Below, piece by piece: positions 1 through 12,816 of a stretch of 64,000 nt of DNA. How positions within the stretch are numbered: the first letter of the stretch is position 1; every line of letters starts with the position of its first letter. The position numbers and the translations under genes are program-made. The DNA is from Allantophomopsis cytisporea (taxonomy: Eukaryota > Ascomycota > Leotiomycetes > Phacidiales > Phacidiaceae). The notes below the pieces were generated by a model, which had not been told where the DNA came from, made no database searches, and saw only the letters and a list, made by a program, of their open reading frames with translations. The stretch spans positions 2,418,001 to 2,482,000 of the forward strand of contig CP103025.1 of assembly GCA_024752435.1 (NCBI GenBank), read 5' to 3'.

Positions 1-927
1 CTCTTTAGAATAGACCTCAGGTACTCTTTACACTCTCCCTTATTCTCACTCATTCTCTCTCTCTCTCTCTCTCTCCCTCCCTCTCCAACTCTGCAACATC
101 TTCATCTCTCATCTTTCCTCTCTACTGTCTCCTTCACGCTCGAAAAGTCCCACTCTACGTATTGTCCAGCTGGATGCTTGTCTGTGTCTGTCTGCCTTTG
201 CGCTCTGCCTTTGCGCCAACTTCAAAGCTTTCTACCCGCTTATCATTCTTGGCTGTCGTCTTCCCTGCGTCTTCCCTGTCTTCCTTGATCACCGTACAGT
301 TCTGGGACTAGTGTGAGGTAGCAGCACCTTAACCCACAACTCATCTGGATCTCAGTCCGCGAACCGCTTACTGCTACTATTCAAGATCGTGGCAATCACA
401 GACCTCTCTCAACGCCGTACGACGGCCTGGTCAAAAGCACACCAAAACAAACACATCACACGTCTACTACCTTGCGGATTATTCCCCCCACAAAGTGCTG
501 TCATCATCCTCAAAAAATTACATTCACCACTTTCCTCTCTACCCGTAAATCTCTCTTCCTCTCCCCACTGTCGGATCCACGCTCCCTTCTATTCCGATCG
601 CAAGTCGCGAATTGCGCTCAGCCTCTGCGCCCAATTCGATCCCAAGACAACGACAACCACAACGACAACCACGCTCCGCCTCCTCCATATACATCTACTG
701 CTGCGAGTATTAGCCGCCCAAATATAGACGCTGCACGACTCCATTATCACGGTCTCACCATCTCACCATCTGACGCGTTCCCTGTCGCCCATATAGACGA
801 TCCATATCCTGACTTAGCTTCCCTGTGATCTGCAAGACTACAGAACAAAGCGACAGCGTCCTCCGATCACATATATTTTGCGAGCATCCCGCCACGAGCG
901 CTTGCTTGAACTCGAAATAACACAACT
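1..927 (+). promoter_or_regulatory. Promoter and 5' leader of the RhoGAP gene
   Basis: No convincing coding sequence. The stretch is pyrimidine rich, with a (TC)n run at about 54-74, as is common in fungal promoters and 5' untranslated leaders. Two overlapping short open frames at about 389-828 are low complexity (Ser/Thr/Pro/His) and out of frame with each other. I read them as leader sequence, possibly with upstream ORFs, not as a gene. Confidence 0.5.
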
Positions 928-3900
928 ATGTCATCAAGCCTGCCTGCACCGACGGCAGCAGCAAATCTAGCACAACCCACCCCAGTACCCCAGTCTGGCT
1001 CTCCACCCGCAGCAGCAAAGAGCAAGGACCTCAAGAGCTGGTGGTCTCGATTCAATGTTGCCAGAAAGACTTCTACCAATGGTGAATACCCACTCCCATA
1101 CACTCTCAGCCTTCCTACGAGAGCCTTGATCCAGTGATCGCGGCCTTGACGTCACAGAGTCAAACATACGAGTCTGATCCCACGTTGCCCACCAATGCGG
1201 AGTAGATAAACTCCAGAAAACTGGAGTATGTTACACCTGCAGACAAATTCAAGTGCTGGCATGAATTTGGCGGATGTTCACCAGAGGAGGGACACCATTT
1301 TCAATCTGTGCTAGTTGCCTTGTCAAGTCAGCATGAGTATCAGAAGACTAACTATTCGATTGACTGCTGTCCTTGCTTTTCAAATCTTTTTGAGCAGTTC
1401 TGTGTCCCATAGGAAAACCTACTGATTTATTGTTAGCAGCAGAGCAACCGACAGGCATATTCGGAGTTCCTCTGCGCCAATCGATCGCGTATGCTAACGT
1501 AGCAATCTCTCTCGTCGACGCGGAGGGAAAATCTTATATTTACGGATATGTACCAATAGTAGTGGCCAAATGCGGAGTATATCTGAAAGAAAAGGGTACT
1601 TGCAACCGTGAAGCAATTGTATTGTGTGGTAGATGCTGATAGTTTTGCATAGCTACCAATGTTGAGGGAATCTTCAGACTCTCGGGGTCTTCAAGAAGAA
1701 TAAAGGAGCTGCAAGCTATATTCGATGCGCCAGATAAGTACGGAAAAGGCCTTGACTGTAAGTAAATACTTCTGACACGTTCTGGTGACATTAACTTACG
1801 ACAACTTAGGGGCTGGATACACTGTGCATGATGCAGCCAATGTTTTGAGGAGTGAGTTGATTCTTCCCCTTGACCTTGTGGGGTTGCAGTGTTCGCTTCA
1901 GAACTGACGGAGTTCAAGGATATCTTAATCAATTGCCGGAGCCAATAGTACCACTAACCTTGTACGAGCGTTTCCGAGATCCTCTTCGTGGTGTCAGTGG
2001 ACAGGCAGTCAATGATACCACTGCTGAGGATAAAGCCCCTTTTGACATAAATGTGGCCATCAGCACATATCAGCAGCTCATCACCGAGCTTCCTCCCCTG
2101 AACCGACAGCTTCTCCTGTATATTCTTGATCTTTTGGCTGTCTTTGCTTCTAAGTCCGAGGAAAATCGAATGGACTCAGCCAACTTGAGTGCTATTTTTC
2201 AGCCAGGTCTTATCAGTCATCCAACGCATGATATGGCACCTTCGGAGTATCAGCTCAGTCAAAATGTGTTGATTTTCTTGATTGAGAACCAAGATCATTT
2301 CCTGATTGGTATGAGTGGTACAGCAGCCGACGAACAGACTGTTGCAGAAGTTCAGAATGGTGGAACACCACCCCCGGCAACTCCCACGACTCCGATCCCA
2401 AGTAGATCAAAGACCACTGTGGGAAGATCGGCTTCAAATGCCAGTGCAGGAGCGGATAGTGTTCGCAAGTATGGTGGCGTTAGACGAAACGTTTCGGTGT
2501 CTTCGAAGCATTCCAGACAATCGAATGGCGCTCCAAGTCCAGCTAGCCCAGCATATGGTGCAACTTTGACGCAAACATCGAGCGGTGGAGTTCATCGTAG
2601 CAACACAGTACCATCGAAGCGATCACCTGCCTTGTCGAACCGACTCCAGAAGACTTCTGGATCACCATCTCCGAACGCTGTTGTCCTATCTCCACCAGAC
2701 TTGGCTACAGCTCGTGGCGTATCTCCTGGGCCTACTGAAACCTCAAGTCAGGCTCCCAAATCAGCTGCATCATCAACAGTTGCTCCCACTGCAATCGGGG
2801 TCTCCAGTCTTGCTCCAGCAGCGAGTGCTATAACTGCCCAACGTAGTCACGAGCAGCTTCTGCAAGATCCAGAGAAGCATGGTGCACAAGGTCCACCACC
2901 AACACTTGGACCAGCATTTGTGCCCAAGGAGCGTTCCGTATCGAACTTATTTCAAAGATCGGCAACTGGAGAGAGTGAAAAGAAGCCGCCAAACAAATTG
3001 AGGAAGAAGCGCTTACCGGAGGGTTCCAATGCGAGTGCGCAAAGTTCACAAAATTCTCTTCATGGTGCAAGCTCGGTGGCACATTCACCTGCTTCTCCTC
3101 CGACAATTCCATCACATCCTGTTATCGATCATGCGATGTATCCACTTGAAACTGTACAATCCGGTACTCCGCTTTTCTCTCGGACTGATGTCACACCCTC
3201 AGCTTTCCATGGCGCGTCAACGGGAAGCGTAGATGGTTCTGGTGAAGTAAACGCTGCAAACACGCAAAGGCATCCACTGGATCCACCACAATCGTCTGAT
3301 GGAACACTGAAGCCCACAGTCTCAGCCACTAACTCTGTGCGCTCGCATACTTCAACAAACGATCAATCCGATTTTGAACATTCTGATGATCCAATGGCAG
3401 CTTCTGAGCAATTAGAAAAACGAAGAAGATGGAGATTGTCACGTAGAAAAGACTCACAGGGTAATCCGCTTGGACCTGATATAACCAGTCCAAAGAAGAT
3501 GCTTGGTAGCAACCTCGCAGCGGAGAGCAGCACGACTTCCTTCCACAGTGTAGTTCGTCCAAAGAAGAGCTTCACAACTGGCGATGCAATAACCAGTGGT
3601 TCCGAGACTTCAGTGACGCAGGCGACACCAGGTCATGGCTACTCGAATAGTGAATCCGGGGTGGGCGCCTTTTCAAAAGAGGAGAAGACGAAAAATCCGA
3701 TTGATTGGTTGAAGGCTAAGATGCGTGGTGACAAGGAAGAAAAGAAGGGACAGGAACTTCGTGACACAGAGAAAAGTGATAAGGATAAGGAATTGGAACA
3801 GCCCACGCGTGCACGCTCTGTATCCCTTTCGAACAGTCGAGGGGGGACCGTACTATCTGAGCCAGTTGGACATGAAGTCGTCATTCCAGAACAGACACAA

Positions 3901-4041
3901 CCAAAGGCAATAGCGGACGAGTCAGCAACCACTATTATACCCGCAGAAAGTACTACATCTGTTGCTGTCGAAAACAACACCTCAATACAGACCACTCCAG
4001 CAGAACTCGAAGCGCCATCTGCTCCCCCTTCCAACCATTAA
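928..4041 (+). CDS. RhoGAP domain protein, Sac7/Bag7-like
   Basis: GTPase-activating protein for a Rho-type GTPase, expected to act in cell polarity, actin and wall-integrity signalling. Probable exons: 928-1081, about 1440-1595, 1653-1757, 1810-1851 and 1919-4041. The last three junctions keep frame and rebuild a continuous RhoGAP domain. The domain begins near GIFGVPL, has the arginine-finger motif GIFRLSG in the 1653-1757 exon, and continues through YLNQLPEPIVPL and NLSAIFQPGL. The last intron ends at CAAG with a CTGAC branch site just upstream. After the domain come about 550 residues of Ser/Pro/Thr-rich, probably disordered tail with basic patches and a near-terminal DWLKAKMRGDKEEKK stretch. 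The short N-terminal exon encodes a KSWWSRF motif. The first intron (about 360 nt) is the weak point: its acceptor could be 1413, 1437 or 1440, or a small exon may lie inside. Family known, exact Rho partner inferred. Confidence 0.88.
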
Positions 4042-7000
4042 GGCGATCTCGCACAGACGGTGCCATTTACGAGTCACGTCACCCTCTCTGCGGCAACTAC
4101 AATTTATGCTACACTATGCGTCTCACGAACCACGACCAGTACTACAGATCTTTGTTTCGGATACCCAGTTCTTCTTCAGCCTTTCCTCTTTTCTTTTCCT
4201 TCAAATACTGTTTTTGATTGTCTTTGCAACATGCGTTGTATACCAAACTCCTGCTGGCTGCCTTGTTAGACTAACCTCTGTTCTTTTCTTTTTCCTTATC
4301 ACCCTATGGTGCTTACGACAATGTATGGATTCTATGTATGAACTTTTTTTTTCCCTGTTTATGATGATAAATGCTCTGTTCTATCTTCTGCATCTTTCTT
4401 CTTCTCGCCCCTTATGATCTTAATCGGAACAGGATGAGATCTTGAGATTGGCAAAGGAAGCGACCAGGCTTCTCAGTCGTCTTACCAGGGTACAATGTTT
4501 GAGTAGGCTGATTGCAAAATATAAAAATGTCTCTTGTTGTTGCTGTTGTTGTTCTATCCCTTCCCCCTTCTTCCAATGCTCTCCCACCCACAAAAAAACA
4601 CGCTTTATTTGTCCCCTCTCCCTCCCCGTTCCCCTGTTATGTTACTTCTCTTCTTCTTGTCCTTGTGTTTATTGCTGTGCTGTGCTGTGCTGTGCTGGTA
4701 TGGGCTTACGAAATGAAAATCAAACCAAATTCGAATCGGTGGAGTTTGTTGGATTGGGAAAGGGAAATTGCTTTCATTTGTCTTTTAAGGAAATATGATG
4801 TACTTCTGAGCGAGGAGGATGTCTGAGGGGAAGCTCGTTTGTCTTGCTACATTCGCGTTGTTAAAGTTGAAAGAAGCTTGTTTTTTTCCTTCTACATTTG
4901 GTGTCATTGAGAGGTTCTTTGTGATTCTACGCTGTCTTTCCATGTGTATGTGTGGTTCAGACTTTGGTTCTTGTAATGTGGTAATTTTGTGGCGGGCGTT
5001 GACTCCTTAGGTCTGGAGTTGGCTGCCATTATCTGGTCTGGTCTGGTTCTTTCATTGCCGGCGTCTTGTACTTGCTCTTTATTGTTTTGCAAGATATTTG
5101 TGAAAATTGTATGTGAGTGGAATGGACATGCTGTTGATGGATGGTTGGTTGGTTTTCAACTGCTATGGTGTGCTATATGACGGTCTGTGTAGTGACTGTC
5201 TGCCTATCAGTTTTTTTTTTATTAGCAATTTTGCGACTGAGTGAGTTGTCTTTGCTGTGCTATAGAGACTGTGAGGTACTGTGAGATCTTTTTTGGTAGG
5301 ATGCTTAATACTTTGTCGATGGCAGACTGAAAGGTCTACTTCTTAGATAAGAATAGCAAGAGTCTTGTTATGCGGGTGGCAGAGGAAATAAAGGAGTGGT
5401 TGATTATGTATATTTGTTTAATAAGAGTTTAAATTGATACAAGGAGAAGTCCTATCTTGAATTGGACTGCTAAATATCTGAAATTTGCTAGTTAGAACCT
5501 CTGAGTTTAGACGGATATGCGGGGGAGTAGACTTTATGTGTCTATATATAGTCGTCAAGTGATTTATTGTCTCGCGACACACCAAAACGATTTAAAGACT
5601 ACAAAAGTTATATTTTGTACGCAACCATCGGATGAAAATGCGCCTAGCGATAAAGTGAACATCAACCCACATCCGTACAAGCTATACTAAACGCGCTTCT
5701 ATTATATTCTGCGTTCTACGCGTCTTATATATCCCTACCTCTCTATCATCATCTTCATCGTCATCGTTATCTACAATCTTATCCCCATCTACTACCCAAT
5801 CCGTATTTCGCACGACTTACGCTTGGACTAACCTGACCTAAATCTTCCAACTGTGATTATCAGAGTCAGGAAACTTTCCTTAGTAGCGAGGAAGGGTTGT
5901 CTTTGGGGAATTTATAGGACTCCGAGGGGACTAAGGGTTAAGCGAGGAAAAGGTGTGTTAATAAGTTTTAGGTAACTTTGGGTTTGCAGCTTTGTTGTTT
6001 GCTTTTGTTGTGAGTACATATTAGGACACACTGTGTTAGATACCTTAGATATAAGCTTAAGGGATTAGTGGTATGCTAATATCTTTGAACTTCTTCATCA
6101 TAGAATTACTACTATCATTGCCGTAACAACTGTTTAGTTTGTTTTAATCGGATTATCTATATAATCTTTATTTTATGTGTTCAACTGATTTGTACATCAG
6201 ATTTAAGACTTTCACGTGTGCAACTTATTAGCCTACATTTACACCAGCTGCAACAAGTACAGCGCAAACAGACATAATTGTCGTATTATACTGTAGGAAT
6301 TGGGAGCCAAGTCCCTAGTATTCAACTTGTCTTTCTAAGTGAGAAAATTTTCTCATTCAAATCCCAGTCTCGAAACATACAAACTGCCGTAGCTAATGTA
6401 TCTAAGTACCGGAAGTCTGCCAAGCCCAATTTTGGGCGTCTAGAAGAATAGAAAACATTCCAAAAACGTCGTATTTACGAGGAACCGTATATACGAAGCA
6501 TTAGATCTGATGTTGCATCTGATCCTTTGCCAAATAGGCACCAGATGCCAGGGTTTTGTTGGTAATAGCTTTCTTCGTCTATGGCAGTGTTCCAGGTGTT
6601 TGTAATGACAATTGCAGTTAATCCTCAAAGTTGATGTGGGGTTCCGAAGAAGTGCGGAATTATATGTACATACGAGGTTATGCGATATACGAAGTGCCTA
6701 TGAGAGATGCGTGTGAGCGCGATACCCCACATGCCAGCTACCAAGTGGCCAATGACATATGAATAAATACTCGTTGAACTGAACATAATTGGCGTGTTCG
6801 CTGATTTCATCAAGCCTTTCTTGTCCCTGCTTACCTGATCATTGTAGATCTTACAGAGAATCTTAAAAGCTCGGCGATTAATCTGGCGACGGGGTTAAGT
6901 TACCGCCGGTCAATGGATGAAAATAAAAGCATAAAACTGGAAGATTCTACGAGTGCTTTGTATGAGAGCAATAGCCTGCGTTTTAGCCCAACCAACGCAT

Positions 7001-7561
7001 CGTCATTTCAGAATGACTCAAGAATATTATCAAGATGCGTGGCGGCGCCTATCTATGATAACTTGTAGCCGTGGAAGGCAATGTGGGCACAATCTGCCAC
7101 AAGCTCAGTATTCCACCACTCTTGATACTTATGCCTCAGGAAAATACCACTTACAATATCGCAGTTACTCACCCAAAGAGGATAATATTTCCGGGGGTCT
7201 GCGTGGAATGATAAAATGGCCGTGGTAAAAAGAGCTTACGCACATCGCAAGGTAATGAATAACTTTGACGGTTCTAGTAATCTTTCCATATTCGGACGTT
7301 GTAGAGTGCTTTAGCCTATGATAAATAGTATCATAATCATGCAGCTGTTGATTCGAAGATTTGCGTTCCGGCTGTCAAGAAATCTGCCCCTCATCTTAGT
7401 GCCGACGACGGACGAGCTCCACAAGCGATTTATCATACAAGAAGTCGCCAGAGCTCTCAAAATACAAGACCGTTTACCATTTTCTGTGAAGTTCCACAGC
7501 ATAACACCATCTTCCTCCCACCACAAATTTCCTCACAAAGTCATATAAACACATTAACAAA
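4042..7561. other. 3.5 kb intergenic region, AT rich
   Basis: The first 1.3 kb is T-rich and probably holds the 3' untranslated region of the RhoGAP gene; a 5-nt TGTGC repeat lies near 4677-4700. From about 5400 to 7300 it is AT rich, with only short frames of unnatural composition (for example 6440-6628 minus and 6953-7228 plus). The last 200 bases lead into the SFA1 start codon. I see no supported gene, RNA gene or mobile element. Confidence 0.5.
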
Positions 7562-9010
7562 ATGGCCTCCACTGTTGGCAAGGTGAGCACTTTTTAACCC
7601 CGCCTTCCCCAATCAAGTTTACGTCATATACTGATCAATCTGCTCTGTGACAGACTATTACCTGCAAGGTTCGCAATTTCCCCAGAAACTCCCTCATACA
7701 CTCTAGAAGTTCGAATTAACATATATTGAAAGGCTGCTGTTGCATGGGAAGCTGGCAAGGACTTGAGCATCGAGGATATTGAGGTCGCACCACCACAAGC
7801 GGGCGAGGTCAGAATTGAGATCTTCTACACCGGTGTCTGCCACACAGGTAAAATAGCTTGTCACGGGTTTTTGAATTTGCAGTATCTAACAACAAGCAGA
7901 TGCCTACACTTTGTCCGGAAAGGATCCCGAGGGTGCTTTCCCAATTGTCCTTGGACACGAGGGAGCTGGTATCGTCGAGTCCGTTGGTGAGGGTGTCACA
8001 TCTGTCAAGCCAGGAGATTACGTTGTAGCTTTATAGTGAGTAATCTACCATTTCCCAGAGGAATCTCCAGTCACTGACAATTTCTAGCACTCCTGAATGT
8101 AAGGAATGTAAATTCTGCAAGTCTGGCAAGACCAACCTTTGCGGTAAGATCAGAGCTACCCAGGGCCGTGGTGTCATGCCAGACGGTACCTCCAGATTCA
8201 AGGCCAAGGGCAAGGACCTCCTCCACTTCATGGGTACCTCCACCTTCTCCCAATACACAGTTGTCGCCGATATCTCCGTCGTCGCCATCACCAAGGATGC
8301 CCCAATGGACCGCACCTGCTTGTTGGGTTGCGGTATCACCACCGGTTACGGAGCCGCCGTCGAGACCGCCAAGGTCGAGGAGGGTTCCACCGTTGCAATT
8401 TTCGGTGCCGGATGTGTCGGTCTCTCTGTCATCCAGGGTGCTGTGCAGCGCAAGGCCAAGCAAATCATTGTTGTGGACGTAAACAACAACAAGAAGGAGT
8501 GGGCTGAGAAGTTCGGTGCCACGGACTTCGTCAACCCAACCGAGCTTAAGAACCAGTCCATCCAGGAGAAGCTCATTGAGATGACTGACGGTGGATGCGA
8601 TTACACTTTCGACTGCACGGGTAACGTTGGTGTGATGCGTGCTGCGCTTGAGGCTTGCCACAAGGGTTGGGGACAGTCTATTGTCATTGGTGTAGCTGCT
8701 GCTGGACAGGAGATCTCCACAAGACGTAAGTCAATTCCAACAATTACAAATGCACACTTCCACAAACTACGTATACTGATCATAAACAGCATTCCAACTT
8801 GTCACTGGTCGCGTATGGAAGGGATGTGCGTTCGGAGGCATCAAGGGCCGCTCCCAGCTTCCACAGCTCGTCGACGATTACATGACTGGCAAGCTCAAGG
8901 TCGACGAGTTCATCACCCACCGCAAGAACCTAGGAGGCATCAACGAAGCCTTCGACACCATGAAGCAGGGCGACTGCATCCGCTGCGTTGTCAACATGCG
9001 CGAGGTATAA
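7562..9010 (+). CDS. SFA1: S-(hydroxymethyl)glutathione dehydrogenase (class III alcohol dehydrogenase)
   Basis: Oxidises S-hydroxymethylglutathione, the adduct of formaldehyde and glutathione, with NAD(P)+, and in the family also reduces S-nitrosoglutathione; cytosolic zinc enzyme. Six exons, all frame-consistent: 7562-7582, 7654-7668, 7733-7847, 7900-8035, 8088-8725, 8790-9010, giving 381 aa, normal for the family. Catalytic zinc ligands are seen in GVCHTDAYTLSG and in GHEGAGIVESVGEG. Structural zinc cysteines lie in TPECKECKFCKSGKTNLC, the Rossmann glycine motif is GAGCVGLSVIQG, and the C-terminus is CIRCVVNM. Exon 2 is only 15 nt (five residues) and sits between two introns near the N-terminus; without it the first conserved beta strand is incomplete. 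The gene stands alone between a long upstream gap and a convergent carrier gene. Confidence 0.96.
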
Positions 9011-10138
9011 AGCCCGCCCTTTTCTCTCTCTCATGCCGTGTTTCAAACCCCTCAAATTTGCTCTGTTAGTTAGCACCCAGAGATAGGTCTTAGCTTTCCA
9101 CGAATTCAAAATGATATCATGATTTTTTACTCTTTATTTTGCAGACTGGGTTCTGACGTGTGATCTTCTCGTCTTAGTTAGGCAAAGCCGCCACATCGTC
9201 CCACGTCCCCAGCAAATTGTAGCGTTTGAAATTGAGGGTATAGGGGTTCTACGCGGTTTTTTCATTTTCAAAGAGCGATTGCCTTGTTTTTCTTTCTTCT
9301 ATTTCATTCCTATTCAAAATATCTTGTCTTGTTTCCATGTCTCCCGTGGAGGGGTTGGTATAGTTTGTGGCTTGGTGCGGGGTTCCAACACCATCATTAC
9401 CCCGCAGGATTATGCAATGCATATATTTTCACAAATTTTGCATAAAATCTTTGATATGCTAGTCATCATGATAAAAGATGATCACAGTGAAATACTCGTG
9501 AAATACACTACGGTCGATTGAAGCCGTGATATACACAGGACTTAGAGCATAAAGGGACCAAAGACACCAACTATAGCTTAGTCAGTTGCTTGAAAAGGAG
9601 AGCTTATATGTATTCTATGGAACTTTGATTTTCATCGAAGATCCATTGATCACAATAACGAATTGACAGGAAATTCCGAATCTCTCTGCGCTTCAACTCC
9701 AGAGAATGATTGTAGCGCACCTTAGAAACTAGTAAAGAGAAAGAAGATGACGATGAAGAGAACCACTTCGGAATTCTTCTCCAACAATGGGTATGCATGG
9801 GTTGTTTCGCTACAGAATTATTGGATATTTATTTTGATGACAATCCACCAAACATCAACGTCAGCGTTTATTAAAGGTTTCCATAATAGCATCAGTTTAA
9901 CGTGACGTTTAGCGTATCACAAGTATATGTACACCATAACTAAATATGAAGCAATTAGTCGTGAAAGTATGATTACGCCTTATTAGACATGGTCAAATCC
10001 TGACCAGCAAATACGGTCATTCAGCTTCACACAACCGCATCACAAGACTTGGGTACCTAAAATTTAAGTAGTACATATGAGTGGAAATGCCGGACGATCT
10101 AATGGTATATGATACATAATAATACAAGCACTGCATGA
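9011..10138. other. Convergent 3' intergenic region
   Basis: Lies between the stop codons of SFA1 (+) and the mitochondrial carrier (-). It should hold both 3' untranslated regions. It contains AT-rich sequence and a few short frames (9279-9521, 9604-9798) without recognisable content. No gene seen. Confidence 0.5.
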
Positions 10139-11626
10139 TCACGCAGGCAAAGCTCTCATAACGCCTTCAAATGCCACAAGTGCCACCGCATTCGCCGGGA
10201 ATGCACGTAAAAAGCACGGTACGAAGCCCCTCCAAAAGCCCCTCCAGCCATTCTCTTTATATACAGTCGTGGCGGCCGATTTCCACGTGGGAAATCTCTT
10301 GACACCATCACCCAGGCCACCAGCAAGTGGATCAGTCATGATCCGCTGCTTGACCACATCGGACGGATATGAAGTTATCCAGAAGACCTGAGCACTAAGT
10401 CCACCGGCCCAGAAATTCACGGCGGGGGTGCTCAGGTTTGTTTTCTCGGAGAGTATGCGCGTAAAGACATCGTAACTTCCCCACCAGAAGAAGAAGAAGC
10501 CGCGGAACAGGAGCGTGGCCGATAATCCGTGGTAGATTCCGCGTATGCCATGGAATTTATAGATCTTCTTTGCACAGTCCACCGGCCCGCTGTACAGCCT
10601 GTCGTTCTTGTTCGCCGAGTACTGGATCTGCAAACGCGCCTTGATATGCTCAACAGGGGCGGCTATGAAACTGACAGTTGCTCCGGCCATGACACCGGCC
10701 ATAGCATGCCCAATCGTAGGTAACTTATGCAGTCTTTCCGCTCCGAGAGGCAGATCTCGCTGCGCAAAGCCGGCTGGACTTGCCACCATTCGGTGTGGGT
10801 CGAATAAGGTGCGGTGCAATAGCTTCCGGTAGAAAGTTAGAGAGCCCAACATGATACTGTCCATGAACATCCAGCCAACTAAGGGTGGTGTAGCACCCTT
10901 GTACAGGCCTGCCAACCCTTCCTTCCGTACTGTTACAAGGAGACATTCTAACGGTCCTCGAAATTGTGCCTTATCGGACGTTTGTAGTCGCACCTTTATT
11001 GTGTCGAACGGGTGTCCGACTGGAGTGGTAGAAGAAGTGCAGAGTCAGCATGGGTCATGGCGATGCGAAGGGACTTGTTGTGTATGAAACATCGTGATCG
11101 TCAAGGCGAAAACGTGCACATGCAGGAAATATGGAGCTGGGGGTCATTGACGGGAACAGCCAAGTCTCTTTGAAGGGTTTCAAGGGACCAGACGGCATAC
11201 CCCAACGATTGCATCGGAGTGTCGAATATGCAATACGATGTTGATGAGTTCATCGAAACGACAACACGAAACACGTGCTTTTGAAGATAGGTAGATAGGG
11301 ACTCGCGATAAGGAAAAAATAACCCTCGAGGCTCTCCGAACAGTTGAGCAAAAGCATGCAGAAAATCAAAGCGAAAGAAAAAAGAAAGAAAGAAAAGAAA
11401 AAAAACCTCTTCGACCAGAAAATATAAACAAGAAAGGGGAATGAAATGATTTGAACTCACCAGATAGTTTTGCAATGCCCGAAAAGACACCAGCCACGAA
11501 GCCTTTGTAGTTTTGGCCTCCCTTCTTTTCTTGAACACTTCTTACACCCCCGTCCTGGACAGCATCAGAGGGTCCATGGTTCGCATCAAGGGCAACCATG
11601 TGCTTTGATACTGCAGGACCTGACAT
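10139..11626 (-). CDS. Mitochondrial carrier family (SLC25) protein
   Basis: Inner-membrane metabolite transporter of the six-helix mitochondrial carrier family. Exons on the minus strand: 11626-11461 and 11019-10139, joining at G|TC to restore KLSVGHPFDTIKVRLQ; total 348 aa. All three repeats carry the carrier signature: HPFDTIKVRLQ, APVEHIKARLQ and YPSDVVKQRI. The first repeat is followed by GLYKGATPPLVGWMFMDS and the second by GIYHGLSATLLFRGFFFF. The substrate cannot be set from sequence alone; general similarity is to the carnitine/amino-acid-type branch (Ymc/Crc-like), which is inference. The first intron is 441 nt, long for this window, and on the coding strand contains a pyrimidine-rich tract (purine rich on the plus strand at about 11370-11405). 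The N-terminal 40 residues before the first helix are polar and unconserved-looking. Confidence 0.9.
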
Positions 11627-12816
11627 TGGCCAAGACCGACAAGACGCCGTTCAACGAAAGGCTCTGGTTCCAATTGCAACGCACTCACGGGTGGTAAGAT
11701 TGAAGATGGAACATCCGTTGTACAGATGCAAGACGTTGAGACGGAAAGATTAGTAATTGGAGTGGAGGGGGGTACCAGATTGAGATGATGTTTGTCAGAT
11801 CAAGTACTGCACCCTGTGACTCTTTTTGCCGAGAGAGAAGAGAGAGAGAGGGAGATCTTTCTGTTCGTAGAGACGTATATTTTGGTTTCTGGTCTTGTCG
11901 CCCTGTCGTCCTGTCGTCTGTCTTTTGAGTGAGATTATGAGCTGGTCAGACTCGGGGATAAGGATTGTTGTACTCCGAAGATCCTGGAGTTACGTACAGG
12001 AACAGTCAAGATTCAAAAGTCATGACGATGTCTGTCTTATCGACTAGATACAATCACCCAAGGACGGTAACTGCACCACAGCGTCCGTGTCACTCTCACT
12101 CACTGCACAGTAAGTAGTGTTCAGTGTTCAGTGTTCAGTGTTCAGTAGCCTTGCATAGCGCACAGGTCGAACTTGTTCCGCTTTCATTCATCGGATGCTC
12201 CTAATGCTCACTCGTGACTGGCTGGCTGGCTGATGTAAGGTGCCGTGCTACTACTCGCGGCTCCTACTGCACTTCAGCTATGGTAAGCTGCCACTTTTTT
12301 TATTACTCCTCCACCAATTCCAAAAGAAATGACAAGCAACGATCCAGATTCCTCAGTAATCACCAGTTTGGATGGATCGGTATCTGTTTCTATACTCTAA
12401 TAACTATTTATCATTTGCACAACGACTTGCTTCTATCTAAAATAGCTGCTCCCTGATCTGATTCCATACCTTACTTGTATTACCTTAGCATTTCCGCCTC
12501 AAGTCTCGTCTGAAAGATCAAGCCCGGCGAGCGAGCAAGTGTATCCCTGTACATTTGTTCCGATCCACCACGACGTTTAGGATTCAAAACCCGTTGTACG
12601 TATACCTTGTATGAATACCCTTCCTCGCAGCTCAACAGCTTGTAATCACTCACTGTCTTTTCCGACATCTTACTTATAATAAGAAAAGAAATCTCCGTTC
12701 TTAATCTCTTCTTCTCATCAGCACAACTCCAAGAACATAATTCGCTATATCTCCCATTATTGGATATCCAATTCACCCCACTTACCTCGGAGTACTATAA
12801 TATTGTTACTACTACA
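11627..12816. promoter_or_regulatory. Divergent promoter region, carrier (-) and GT8 (+)
   Basis: Holds the upstream regions of two divergent genes. It contains four tandem copies of a 7-mer (GTGTTCA) at 12117-12145, a GGCT repeat near 12219-12231 and a GA run near 11838-11852. No coding sequence is supported. Confidence 0.45.
12117..12145. repeat. Tandem 7-mer repeat (GTGTTCA)x4
   Basis: Four direct copies read straight from the sequence within the divergent promoter region. No known function; typical simple tandem expansion. Confidence 0.85.

Noticed and set aside
6331..6370. TTCAAATCC motif suggesting a tRNA T-loop
   Set aside because: The five bases on either side do not pair and no cloverleaf can be drawn.
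8071..8661. 196-codon minus-strand open frame
   Set aside because: Antisense shadow of SFA1 exon 5.
11101..11538. 145-codon minus-strand open frame
   Set aside because: Lies mostly in the long intron of the carrier gene; splice signals and the restored carrier motif explain the region better.
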